Below, one piece after another: positions 11,250 through 21,997 of a stretch of 64,000 bases of DNA; position 1 is the stretch's first letter, and the number at the start of each line of letters is the position of its first letter. The stretch lies in NCBI GenBank assembly GCA_034096865.1, contig JAWQFJ010001229.1:82501-146500 (forward strand), read 5' to 3'. The stretch comes from Theodoxus fluviatilis. Taxonomy: Eukaryota; Mollusca; Gastropoda; Cycloneritida; Neritidae. The translations under genes were made by a program, and so were the position numbers. The notes beneath the pieces were generated by a model. The model worked only from the letters and a program-made list of their open reading frames with translations, did not search any database and was not told the DNA's origin.

Positions 11250-11549
11250 GTAGGTGCTTGGTTTTAGTGGCGTTTTACTTGCTTTGCCTGAGTTTTTTGT
11301 TTCTTTTCTTCACTCTAATCTTCAACATTTTCCTAAATAAGCCCTCCCTAGTTACCTCCCTTTGACCATGTTTTGGCTGATGTATACTTTGATTTGAACT
11401 ATCCTTTTTCCATGGGCATTGTCAGGCAGTATGATAAACTGTCTCTGTAGACTTGATATTACTATTCACATTGATGACTATTTCACCTTGCAGTATATAC
11501 GACTTAAGTCTCTGTTATAGGTGCTTTACTGGACTAATATTGTCATTGT

Positions 11550-11812
11550 TGAAACCTCCTGTGGGTTGTAGGTAGGAATAAACCCAATGAGTCTTCCTAC
11601 AGGATTTGTCAAAGGTAAATGACTAAGGAAATTGTGATTTGAATTGCATGTACTCTAGGCAGCTTTGTGATTTTTGTGGTCAGTGGCCTTTACTAGTCTA
11701 TATAGGCTGATTGGGGATAAAAACTTCATTCATTCATTCATTCATTCATTCATTCATTCATTCATTCATTCATTCATTCATTCATTCATTCATTCATTCA
11801 TTCATTCTTTTA
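11550..11812 (+). mobile_element. SINE-like repeat with (ATTC)n tail
   Basis: Head CCTCCTGTGGGTTG, a middle TAAATGACTAAGGAAATTGTG, end TATATAGGCTGATTGGGG and then about 20 ATTC units. Same family as the 32.06 and 63.29 kb copies, but with a different tail unit. Confidence 0.55.
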
Positions 11813-12162
11813 TTCTTTCTTTCAATCAATAACTCAGACAACATATGAGCATCAAGTGAATACAAAGTAAAAGTTGGGAAAATGACAATATGAGATTTTT
11901 CAACCTCAAATTCATTTAGCGTTTAACACGAATTCTTAAGAAATTATCGCATTCATAAATTATTATATATGATTGGTATTTAACTTCAGCTTAAGTTATA
12001 GAAACACATGCATGACGTGGCTCTGGCAACTTAACTGCAAGTTTTCTTGAGAAATTTCCAGCAACTTGGACGCTCACATTAGTCAAGATAGCAAATTGGT
12101 TTGCATTGCTGTTCAACAAGCGGGCACTGGAAAGATGGCCCCCAGCATAATGCAACTTAACT

Positions 12163-12441
12163 CTGAGGCAGTTTTCTCAGAAGCAATCCTAAAACATCAT
12201 ACACGATCCTCTCATGGGATTAGAGGTGGGTTTCTTTCAGAAACAGTTCAGAGATGAGCAGTAGCATCTGTCGCTCAAGAAACTCAAAGTTTTCTCCGAA
12301 TTGAACCTGTCCATGCAGGCACTTTCCATGAGTGCTCATCTCAGAACATGTTATAAAATACCTTTGGGAAGGAAACGCATCTCCTCTCCCTCGAGGGGAT
12401 TAAGTATGACGCATTAGGATAGCTTCAGGGAAACCTGCCTC
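12163..12441. mobile_element. foldback element with about 75-bp arms
   Basis: The arm from 12163 (CTGAGGCAGTTTTCTCAGAA) is an imperfect reverse complement of the arm ending at 12441 (containing TTCAGGGAAACCTGCCTCAG), with roughly 70 percent matching over 75 bp. It abuts the start of the 17-bp minisatellite. Likely a MITE; no clear target duplication was recognised. Confidence 0.55.
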
Positions 12442-12451
12442 AGCACTCGCC

Positions 12452-14701
12452 TTGCACTGTACTGGGTGCTGCACTGTACTGGGTGCTGCACTGTACTGGG
12501 TGCTGCACTGTACTGGGTGCTGCACTGGCTGCTGCACTGTACTGGGTGCTGCACTGCACTGGGTGCTGCACTGTACTGGGTGCTGCACTGCACTGGGTGC
12601 TGCACTGCACTGGGTGCTGTACTGCACTGGGTGCTGCACTGCACTGGGTGCTGCACTGTACTGGGTGCTGCACTGCACTGGGTGCTGCACTGTACTGGGC
12701 ACTGTACTGGGTGCTGCACTGTACTGGGGGCTGCACTGTACTGGGTGCTGCCTGCACTGGGTGCTGCACTGTACTGGGTGCTGCACTGCACTGGGTGCTG
12801 CACTGCACTGGGTGCTGCACTGTACTGAGTGCTGCACTGTACTGGGTGCTGCACTGTACTGGGTGCTGCACTGTACTGGGTGCTGCACTGCACTGGGTGC
12901 TGCACTGCACTGGGTGCTGCACTGTACTGGGTGCTGCACTGTACTGGGTGCTGCACTGTACTGGGTGCTGCACTGTACTGGGTGCTGCACTGCACTGGGT
13001 GCTGCACTGCACTGGGTGCTGCACTGTACTGGGTGCTGCACTGCACTGGGTGCTGCACTGTACTGGGTGCTGCACTGCACTGGGGGCTGCACTGTACTGG
13101 GGGCTGCACTGTACTGGGGGCTGCACTGTACTGGCCCTGCACTGTACTGGGTGCTGCACTGTACTGGGTGCTGCACTGCACTGGGTGCTGCACTGTACTG
13201 GGTGCTGCACTGTACTGGGTGCTGCACTGTACTGGGTGCTGCACTGCACTGGGTGCTGCACTGTACTGGGCACTGTACTGGGTGCTGCACTGTACTGGGT
13301 GCTGCACTGCACTGGGTGCTGCACTGTACTGGCCTTGCATTGTACTGGGTGCTGCACTGCACTGGGTGCTGCACTGTACTGGGTGCTGCACTGCACTGGG
13401 GGCTGCACTGCACTGGGTGCTGCACTGTATTGGGCACTGCACTGGGTGCTGCACTGCACTGGGTGCTGCACTGCACTGGGTGCTGCACTGTACTGGGTGC
13501 TGCACTGCACTGGGTGCTGCACTGTATTGGGCACTGCACTGGGTGCTGCACTGCACTGGGTGCTGCACTGCACTGGGTGCTGCACTGTACTGGGTGCTGC
13601 ACTGTACTGGGTGCTGCACTGTACTGGGTGCTGCACTGTACTGGGTGCTGCACTGTACTGGGGGCTGCACTGCACTGGGTGCTGCACTGTACTGGGGGCT
13701 GCACTGTACTGGGTGCTGCACTGTACTGGGTGCTGCACTGTACTGGGTGCTGCACTGTACTGGGTGCTGCACTGCACTGGGTGCTGCACTGCACTGGGTG
13801 CTGCACTGCACTGGGTGCTGCACTGGCCTTGCACTGTACTGGGTGCTGCACTGCACTGGCCTTGCACTGTACTGGGTGCTGCATTGTACTGGGCACTGTA
13901 CTGGGTGCTGCACTGTACTGGCCTGGTGCACTGTACTGGGTGCTGCACTGTACTGGGTGCTGCACTGTACTACTGGGTGCTGCACTGCACTGGGTGCTGC
14001 ACTGTACTGGGTGCTGCACTGTACTGGCCTTGCACTGCACTGGGTGCTGCACTGTACTGGGTGCTGCACTGTACTGGGTGCTGCACTGTACTGGGTGCTG
14101 CACTGTACTGGGTGCTGCACTGTACTGGCCTTGCACTGTACTGGGTGCTGCACTGCACTGGGTGCTGCACTGCACTGGGTGCTGCACTGTACTGGGTGCT
14201 GCACTGTACTGGGTGCTGCACTGTACTGGGGGCTGCACTGTACTGGGGGCTGCACTGTACTGGGGGCTGCACTGTACTGGGTGCTGCACTGTACTACTGG
14301 GTGCTGCACTGCACTGGGTGCTGCACTGTACTGGGTGCTGCACTGTACTGGGTGCTGCACTGTACTGGGTGCTGCACTGTACTGGGGGCTGCACTGTACT
14401 GGGTGCTGCACTGTACTGGGGGCTGCACTGTACTGGGTGCTGCACTGTACTGGGTGCTGCACTGTACTGGGTGCTGCACTGTACTGGGTGCTGCACTGTA
14501 CTGGGTGCTGCACTGTACTGGGGGCTGCACTGTACTGGCCTTGCACTGTACTGGGTGCTGCACTGTACTGGGGGCTACACTGTACTGGCCTTGCACTGTA
14601 CTGGGTGCTGAACTGTACTGGCCCTGCACTGTACTGGGGGCTGCACTGTACTGGGTGCTGCACTGTACTGGGTGCTGCACTGTACTGGGTGCTGCACTGC
14701 C
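12452..14701. repeat. 17-bp minisatellite, about 130 copies
   Basis: Unit CTGCACTGTACTGGGTG with recurrent variants: TGCACTGCACTGG, TGGGGG for TGGGTG, and shortened forms giving GGCCTTGCACTG. Because 17 x 3 = 51, several frames on both strands stay open for hundreds of codons. These are artefacts of the repeat, not proteins. Confidence 0.97.
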
Positions 14702-14724
14702 ACCCCTGGGATTGAAAATACCAG

Positions 14725-14947
14725 GGCCCGTATCCAGAACGGCGAGTTATTTTAACCCCGATTTATCTCTAAACTCAGACGATTCCAACTGTCTGTTCCG
14801 CTCTCCATTGGCTGGAAACTAGTATATATAGCAAAGCGCAACCTAGGATCCTCTGACAAGCATACCTTATCTAACCGATCAAGATAACCCGGGGTTAGGG
14901 GATAAATCAAGTGTTAAAAAGATAAATCGCCGTTCTGGATATGGGCC
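14725..14947. mobile_element. 223-bp Harbinger-type MITE
   Basis: Terminal inverted repeats GGCCCGTATCCAGAACGGCG (left) and the matching right end (one mismatch in the first 20) are flanked by CAG at 14722-14724 and 14948-14950. A 3-bp CWG target duplication and GGC-type ends are typical of PIF/Harbinger. The ends resemble those of the outer element at 40.12-52.36 kb. Confidence 0.85.
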
Positions 14948-15076
14948 CAGGTCATGTTCCTGTCTAGATCTCTTTGCACTCGGTAAAACATTTTTTCTTT
15001 TCTAACCACAAGGCTACAGCCTTGCGTGTAAAAACTGTAATGCTGGTTGACAATTTCAGACTGACCCAGAGCTTAT

Positions 15077-15341
15077 ACTGTTTTTCCTGTTTAGAGAAGA
15101 GCTCTCCCAACATAGGCAACAAGGGGTTTGCTGTTTTTCCTGTTTAGAGAAGAGCTCTCCCAACATAGGCAACAAGGGGTTTACTGTTTTTCCTGTTTAG
15201 AGAAGAGCTCTCCCAACATAGGCAACAAGGGGTTTACTGTTTTTCCTGTTTAGAGAAGAGCTCTCCCAACATAGGCAACAAGGGGTTTACTGTTTTTCCT
15301 GTTTAGAGAAGAGCTCTCCCAACATCGGCAACAAGGGGTTT
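15077..15341 (+). repeat. five tandem copies of an intron-exon boundary (53-bp unit)
   Basis: Each 53-bp unit carries TGTTTTTCCTGTTTAG (pyrimidine tract plus AG) and the first 35-40 bases of the next RIOK3 exon. AGs fall at 15094, 15147, 15200, 15253 and 15306. Only the fifth copy continues into the full exon. Copies 1-4 read CATAGG where copy 5 has CATCGG. Splicing to copies 1-4 meets the TAG of the following unit in frame. Confidence 0.95.
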
Positions 15342-15422
15342 GCTGGCAAAGGCAAGAACATCACCACCAAACACGATGCCGTCATCTGTGGACGCCGCAA
15401 CGCTCAGCGCTTGATGAATGAT
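15307..15422 (+). CDS. RIOK3: RIOK3 exon b
   Basis: Uses the last of five tandem acceptors and ends at GTAAGC. It encodes KSSPNIGNKGFAGKGKNITT and KHDAVICGRRNAQRLMND, which match the KGFIGKGKDITTKHDEVVCGRKN signature of RIOK3. Entry is in phase 1 and exit in phase 0. Confidence 0.92.
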
Positions 15423-16458
15423 GTAAGCTGCTCAAATCTGAACAAAACATTTGCCTGAATATTGTTTTAGTTTTACAGAGTAGAGGCCCTGCCTGATATG
15501 AATGTATCAGTGGTCATTTTGTATAGGAAATTCAGAATTTTATACTTTAAACTGGATATTTAAATGACAGTCATTTGTGACTGAGATTGAGAAAACAAGA
15601 CTTAGTCAGAAAATTGACAAATTGAAATGTTTCAGCCTCAATATTAGTATTCATTCATGCATATTCCAGAAAAAACAGCGTGTTATGGAGAAATCGTTAA
15701 TTTTTTTACTGTAATGTAAATCTGAACTACAGAGGTGATTACAAGCCCTGGAAATGAGATGTTACCACAAGATTCTGAACATCTCATATAAAGACCATGT
15801 CATGAAGGAGGAAGTCAGCAACAGGATCAGGAGAGCAATTGGACAGTATGAAGACCTGCTCTCAATCGCGAAAAGCAGAAAGCTGAAGTGGTACGGTCAC
15901 ATGTCAAGAGGCCGTGGGCTGGCCAAGACCATCCTGCAAGGTACCGTACCAGGTGGGAGAAGGAGAGGCAGGCAGAGAAAGAGGTGGGAAGACAACATCA
16001 AAGAGTGGACAGGCTTGACCTTTGCTGACTCACAGCGAGCCACAGAGGATAGAGATCGATGGAGAAAGATTGTCCGAAAGTCATCAGTGGTGCCTCAACA
16101 ACCCATCTCAGGGTTAAGAGACTGAACTGAACTGAAAGCTCAGGAAAGCAGATATATGGCAGTGTGGTGATGCCTTTTCACAGCGTTTGCTTGAAAACTG
16201 TTTTTCTGACTTAAGCCTTCTCAAGTACTGTCCCATTTATTCTGTGCCACTTTTTCACTCTAATGGAATGATTTTAATATGTTTAGATTTCACTCAAATA
16301 CTAACTCAAGTTAGTGAGACGAAGCAGTCATTGAGATGTTAGTTTTGCCAGAGAACACGATCAACATATTCCTATAATAAGTCAATTCAGTGACTCCCTG
16401 CCTGATGTTCATCCCCAATGGTGGGCCCCTACATATGCCTGACTGTTTGCCTTTCCAG
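15423..16458. other. RIOK3 intron with a LINE 3' end
   Basis: Apart from the LINE fragment at 15718-16135 nothing was recognised. Confidence 0.7.
15718..16135 (+). mobile_element. 5'-truncated LINE, ORF2 C-terminus and tail
   Basis: Encodes the end of the same LINE family found on the minus strand at 60.2-62.3 kb: MRCYHKILNISYKDHV, then RKLKWYGHMSRGRGLAKTI, GGRRRGRQRKRWEDNIKEW and a final RWRKIVRKSSVVPQ, then a stop and an ACTGA tandem tail. It is intact over about 123 codons but lacks everything upstream. It lies in sense within RIOK3. Confidence 0.85.
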
Positions 16459-16602
16459 CTGCCCAGCCACTTTGACACAGGGGATGGGGAGGGAATGGAC
16501 CTGCAACTGTCCAACCAGGTCTACAACGGACTGAAGCGACAGCTGTGTACGGAGAACAAGCGAGCTCTGCGTCTGAAGGAAGCCAAGGACCAGGCCACCT
16601 CG
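16459..16602 (+). CDS. RIOK3: RIOK3 exon c
   Basis: Acceptor TTTGCCTTTCCAG, donor GTAGGT, 48 codons in phase 0. It encodes GDGEGMDLQLSNQVYNGLK and a helical RALRLKEAKDQATS, matching GDGIGMDLKLSNHVFNALK of vertebrate RIOK3. This is the N-terminal RIO-domain helix region. Confidence 0.92.
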
Positions 16603-17437
16603 GTAGGTGCAGGCATCGAGGCAGTCGGGGTGTGGGTACAAGCGGCAAAATCCTTCGTAAAGTCGGGTGCTGATTGGTCCAGAGACATTACTCATCTTGC
16701 ACGTTTTCTGTTGATTGGTTACCTATTAATAGAACCTGCCGTATCCTTTCTCATTGCGTTTAGACACTGGCTTTTTTCTGTCTCAGACTGAGATGTATTT
16801 GTCAGAAGAACTGATTCTTTTGCAAACTATGACTCGTAGCAATACCAAAGTGAGCCAATTGGCTGTCCGCTGGGTGGAATTTCCCCAATTTTACCCTATG
16901 TTTTTCCTTTCATCTCTCTGTGTGTATGGCGATGTATGAAATAAAATTTATACTGGATAAAAGTTTATTCTTCTGTCTTTTACTCGGTTACATTATTTTT
17001 TAGTTTGATAGCTCAAAAATTGGGGAAATCGTAGTTTGCAAAAGTGATGTGTGCGTCGCTGCGAGAATGGCTGCCGGGCTTGGGCCAGTCCATTTTCCGG
17101 TGGTAAGCTTCATTTCGCTTCAAATCGCATTGAGTGAAAGCATTGCACCTAAAAATAACCACCAATGAATGAAAGAGGAAGTTGTGAGCCTCGTTTCCGT
17201 ATTTTTCATTCATTGAAACTCGCGCGCTTTACAACCGAAATCTGTGAATGAAAACTACTACTGGCCTTTTCTACTTGAAAGGTTTGAAATAACATCTCAG
17301 GAAGCCCACCATGTGAAAGATCGCAACTTTGTCTTCAAAAATGTCAAGTTAGTTTAGCTTGTTTCAACATTCACGCGACGCGAATTACAACCAAAAATTT
17401 GAGGTGTGGAAGTTTTTACCTCGGGCGAGTGACAATA
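16603..17437. other. RIOK3 intron before the nested gene, nothing recognised
   Basis: Frames are short. From about 17040 on, sequence composition becomes more CpG rich, probably the 5' flank of the nested transposase-like gene. Confidence 0.4.
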
Positions 17438-20400
17438 ATGGCCGGCTGTGGCGAAGTGTCCGAGCGTGACGCGACGCAACAACAATGCAGCGATCCGTCG
17501 AGTTGTTCATCTCCATTCACGTGGGAGATGCTTGTTGGTAAGACTGAACCTATGTTGTGTTAGTTTATGTTGCTGTTTTCTCAAAAAACAAACACTTTGT
17601 TGGTGTATTTTGTGCTCGAAAGTAGTAGTTGTCTACCTGAAGAGATTGACGCAAAACGAGATTGGGTAGCGCAGGAAACTTCGCTTGTAAATTAACTTTT
17701 CTTCAGTATGGAACTTAACTTTGCATTGATTATGTAGGGAATAGGTTGTATTAGTGTTTGAGCAACTGTCTACTCAGTTATTGCATGTCTATGATGCAAA
17801 AAGGCCACTTTTTAATGGTCACGTGACCTTCGAAAAATTTGCCTCTGCCAGAGATCGACGCAAAACAAGATTGGGTAGCGCAGGAAACTTCGCTTGTAAA
17901 TTAACTTTTCTTCAGTATGGAACTTAACTTTGCATTGATTATGTAGGGAATAGGTTGTATTAGTGTTTGAGCAACTGTCTACTCACTTTTTGCTTCGCAT
18001 GTGAGTCAAAAAGGCCACTTTTTAAATGTCATGTGACCTTCGAAAAATTTGCCTCTGCCAACAAGTTAAGATGAGACTCCAACATGTCTTCCTCAAATAC
18101 AACTAAACTAAACATTGCATTCAGTTTTTCTTTTTTGTACAGTTTAGACATCACCTAATGCATCATATTTATGTGAAATGAAGAGTGTATCATTACTGTA
18201 TGAAAAAAATTATTTTGAAATTTTGTGTCACACCAATACTCACCACCTCTGTACTCTTGACCAGATGCATGCCAGCACCAGTTATAAATGTAGGCCTTCT
18301 ACCCTGCTAAGTCTGATCTTATGAAACTTTGGTTTTCAGTGGACGAAACCTACACCCAACTCAAGAACACTTTCTTGCCAGCAAGAAAAGGCAGACCTCC
18401 AGACCCTCCAAAAGTGACCCTGACGAACAGACTCCTTCTTTAGCTTCAGCTTTTGAAGGACCAAGGCGGCAGAACTGGCAAACAGGTAAGTTACGTGCAC
18501 TTTGGATGACTGCTCTGAATCTGATTATGAACATCATCAAATGCAGATGTCTAGTAATTTTGTCGACATTGGTTGCTGTTGTGAATGTGAACTGGTCGCC
18601 CATAAAATGCATGGAATTATTTTATGTTGCAGGTGGCTTCGTGGTTCGAGAGACTTTTTCCTCATGTCAGCTACCCCTCTGATCGCCTGTCTGGGGTACT
18701 CACTCGTCTGATGAAGGAGGTGACAAAGCGGCAGGCTGCTGGAGATGATCTGTCCATATTTCTGGCCACAGCAGTCGATTTTGATTTCGTCTCCTACACT
18801 CTTTCTCGGATGGGACTGAATCGGGCCCAGCTGACCCAGGAACCAAGTGTTACAGAGCTTCCATCTGACAGTGGCTGTGTCACTCACGAAGTGATCATTG
18901 ATCTTGAGAATTTCCGATCCAAAGAAAGACTTCCAGAAAGCTTCACATTGAAGTGGGTGAAAACACTGATGGGTTCATCTGACACAGAAAAGAACCTAAA
19001 ATCAGGCATCAAGCAGATGGTAGCATGTTACAAGACACTGCGACAGAACCAGAACAAGAAGCCAGTCAGTGGTGTGCGACCCAGTGGAAGTGATATGCTC
19101 TCTGCATTTCTTGCTACTCCCTTTGTTGTTCAACGTCCAACTTCCCCTACAAAGTCGACACCAAAGCCAGCCAGTCCAGCCATCCAGCAGAAACAGAAGG
19201 AATGCAAGGATTGCATGGAGAATGTACATCTCAAGAAAGAATTGACTGAACTGCAAAATCAAGTGCAAGTTCTGTCTGAATCCATGCAAGATCTGACTGA
19301 TGAGAAATTGAACTTGCTATCAGAAATCTCTGAGATGAAACATCTGAAAAAGAAAGTGACAGTCCACCAACAGCAACTAGATAGGTGCAAATCACAGAAA
19401 GTGAGAAAGCTGAGGAGAACTGTTGTTGCGCTGCGTACAAAGCTATGGACATTCAGGACTGTTGAGAACAAGTATGAAGCGCTAAAGAGAAAGCACCATC
19501 TCCTCAAACAGACCGCAAGCACAGCGCAGCAGAGCAGTGACAGAGCTGTCAGAAGGGCAAACGAGAGACTTCGGAAACTTCAGAGAGAGTACCAACAACT
19601 ACATGATGCTTTTCAAATTGAAGCTGTAGAACCAGTGGAGCATACTGTCAAGCTGAAAGAAGACAAGAACAATCGTTACACTGATCAAGTGAGGAAGACT
19701 GTGCTAGAACTTCAGAGTACTGGAAATGTGGCTGCTGACAAGTGTAGTGAGGTGATTGAAGTGGTGTCAAAACAGCTGTTTGGAGTCGGCATCACCAGCA
19801 AAGATCTACCCTGCACGCAGACTAACATCAACATTGCTGATGAAGGTCAGGTACTCACAAAGATTCATGCCACAGAAGAAATGCTGGAGTCAGAACATTT
19901 CACTCTCCATACAGACGGCACATCAAGAGGCGGGAAGAAAATAGTTGGTCATCAGGTCACCTTGGACTCTAGAGCCTCTATGAGCTTAGGCTTCAACACA
20001 GTTGCAACAGAAGATGCCTCCAGCCTGCTTGAGCTGACAACAAACATCCTGAAGGAGCTCTGTGACTTGTATTGTGATGATCGCGATGAAGACCCAGACC
20101 ATGTTTTCCGCAATCTCCTGTCAAAACTGACAAGTGTTATGACAGACAGAGCGGCCACGATGAAGGCTTTCGATGAAAAACTGCTTCATTTTCTCAGGTC
20201 GGAGATTGGGGAGACTGCTGTTCTGAATTTCCTTCATTGCAACGCACATTTCCTTCTTGGGTTGAGCCGCTCTTGTGACGATGCACTGAAAAGGAGGGAA
20301 GAGGAGCTTGTGGCTGCAAATGGAAAACTGGGGAGAGACAGAGAGCCCAAGTTCCAACACTTCAGAAAGACAGAGACGGCTACCTCCCGGGTGATTCGTC

Positions 20401-21997
20401 TCACCAGTGACGTCACGGGGCCCCGTGGTGACGACAAGAATGGTGTTAGAGCGGAGTGGCTTGCCTTCTGTGTAGAGAAAGGGGTGAAGTCCAGGACCAC
20501 AAGCTATCGTTCAAACCGGTTCAACTGTTTCTTTGAGTCAGCAGCCAGCATCATTCACCATCTTCATGATCTCAGGCAGTTCTTTGAGCAAGGGTACTTG
20601 GGGCATTCTAACCTCAAGACTGAAAGTGTGACCTCTGATCTGCGAGATGATACCCTCATTGACCTTGTGTGTGCTGTGGCAGTCCTGTATTTGAGAGTGA
20701 CTGGGCCCTTTTTTGAGCTCGTTCAAAGCAGTGTTCCCTATTCAGGCTTCCACAAGTACGTGCAAACCATGGAGGCTTGCTTCGACCGTTGGAGGGAAGA
20801 TGCTGCAGAAATCCTCCGACCTGACTTCCCTGGCATCTTCGAGGAATTCAAGATTCAGACAGAGATGGAGGTATCAGTCCTTGCATATGCCACAGAGCAC
20901 TACAACAGCGCCAAGGAGAACATAGAGTCCATCATGCAAGATCTTCACACAGTGACGAGGCGGCAGCTGGCTGATTTCCTGGTGGGTGGCAAGTTTGGGG
21001 CCGAGCTTCCTGCACACTTGGAGGAGCCCCTCAGCCACTGCCCACTCACCAACCTGCTGGGTGAGAATGTGTTTGGGGAGCTGGACTTTGACTTGAACAG
21101 AAAACGAAATGCTACAATGCATCACAGGTCTTCCAACCAGATGACAAAACACAACAAAACATGTCACTGGTTGGACACAAAGAGTCCAGAGGAGGCCATG
21201 CATCTGATGGCCAGTGCGCGCAAAAATGCAGCAGCAGTGAGACAGGTTCACAGAGAGCAGGAGAAACTGGTCATCGAGACTTCGAGAAAAACTGAGAGAA
21301 AATGAGAGAAACGAAAGGAGAAAAGAAGCACAGGCTGCCCAGAAGAGGGCCGGAATCATCCAAAGATGCTTATGCCATGGAGGGCCTTGCAAGTCAGCAG
21401 CTGAAGTGACACGGCTAGGGGTGAGGGTAAAAACGGCGACAAAGCTCAAGAAGGCCCTCCAAGATGAAATTCGTTACCAAAAAAAAGTCATTGGGGGTGT
21501 CGCCACGAAGGATCTTCGATTGTCAGGCAACATAGACTTTCTGACCGAGACGCTCAAACAGTTCCTAAGCAGAATCTGAAGTGCGATCTCCTTTGAAAAA
21601 GAGACCAAGGCTGTGCGAAGAAGAGGCGCAGTCTGAGAATGACTCTTTAGAAGAAGAAGAGGAGTTGGAAGAGGCCCCATCAGAACCCTTTGCATTCAGA
21701 AGGCAGGGGGAGTGGGTTGCAGTCTACTATGACAATATGCACTACATCGGCATTGTCATTGATGTCCTCAGTGATACAGAAGGCACCGTCCAGTTTTTGA
21801 GGAAAACCAGCAGACAAAATCTCTACAAGTACCCTGATATAGAAGATGTGGCTGTTGTTGAGGCCTCATTTGTCTTCAAAGCAGGCCTAGATGTCATGCC
21901 ATACAGCAATGATGGGAGAATTTGGAGTGTACCAGCAGCCAGACAGATCTCGGACATTTATGACAGACTGCGGGCTCAAGCTATTAGTATTATGTAA
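17438..21997 (+). pseudogene. nested transposase-like gene, three exons, recently broken
   Basis: Exon 1 is 17438-17537 (ATG, 33 codons, GTAAGA donor), exon 2 is 18340-18485 (TTTTCAG acceptor, GTAAGT donor) and exon 3 starts at 18633 (TTTATGTTGCAG). Phases agree. Lesions are an in-frame TAG at 18441-18443, a shift to the +1 frame between 21240 and 21305, and another shift near 21569-21579; the last frame ends with TAA at 21995. Counting from 18624, the product has a coiled coil (about residues 195-345), D431 in HTDGTSRGGKKIVG, D508 in MTDRAATMKAF, a C-x2-H at 539-542 (CNAHFLLG) and an acidic E814 region. It ends in a GEWVAVYYD SH3/Tudor-like segment. The order fits C2H-type DDE transposases, but I cannot name the superfamily. 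Confidence 0.65.
17643..18060. repeat. 209-bp tandem duplication in the nested gene's first intron
   Basis: 17643-17777 is repeated at about 17852-17985 (core GGGTAGCGCAGGAAACTTCG), and both are followed by AAAAAGGCCACTTTTTAA and GTGACCTTCGAAAAATTTGC. The second copy also contains TTTTGCTTCGCATGTGAGTC, a scrap of the AGGTCA-rich repeat's end. Confidence 0.8.

Larger units (their letters stand above)
11250..15306. other. RIOK3 intron filled with repeats
   Basis: In order it holds a SINE-like copy with an ATTC tail, a foldback element, the 17-bp minisatellite, a Harbinger-type MITE and the splice-acceptor array, each listed separately. No other gene is seen. Confidence 0.8.

Noticed and set aside
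12400..14822. Frames of 500-780 codons on both strands through the 17-bp array
   Set aside because: They are the repeat read in each frame (period 51 bp) and have no domain; several overlap on opposite strands.
18624..18632. ATG at 18624 as the true start of the 893-codon frame
   Set aside because: ATGTTGCAG is the splice acceptor of exon 3; upstream exons at 17438 and 18340 join in phase.
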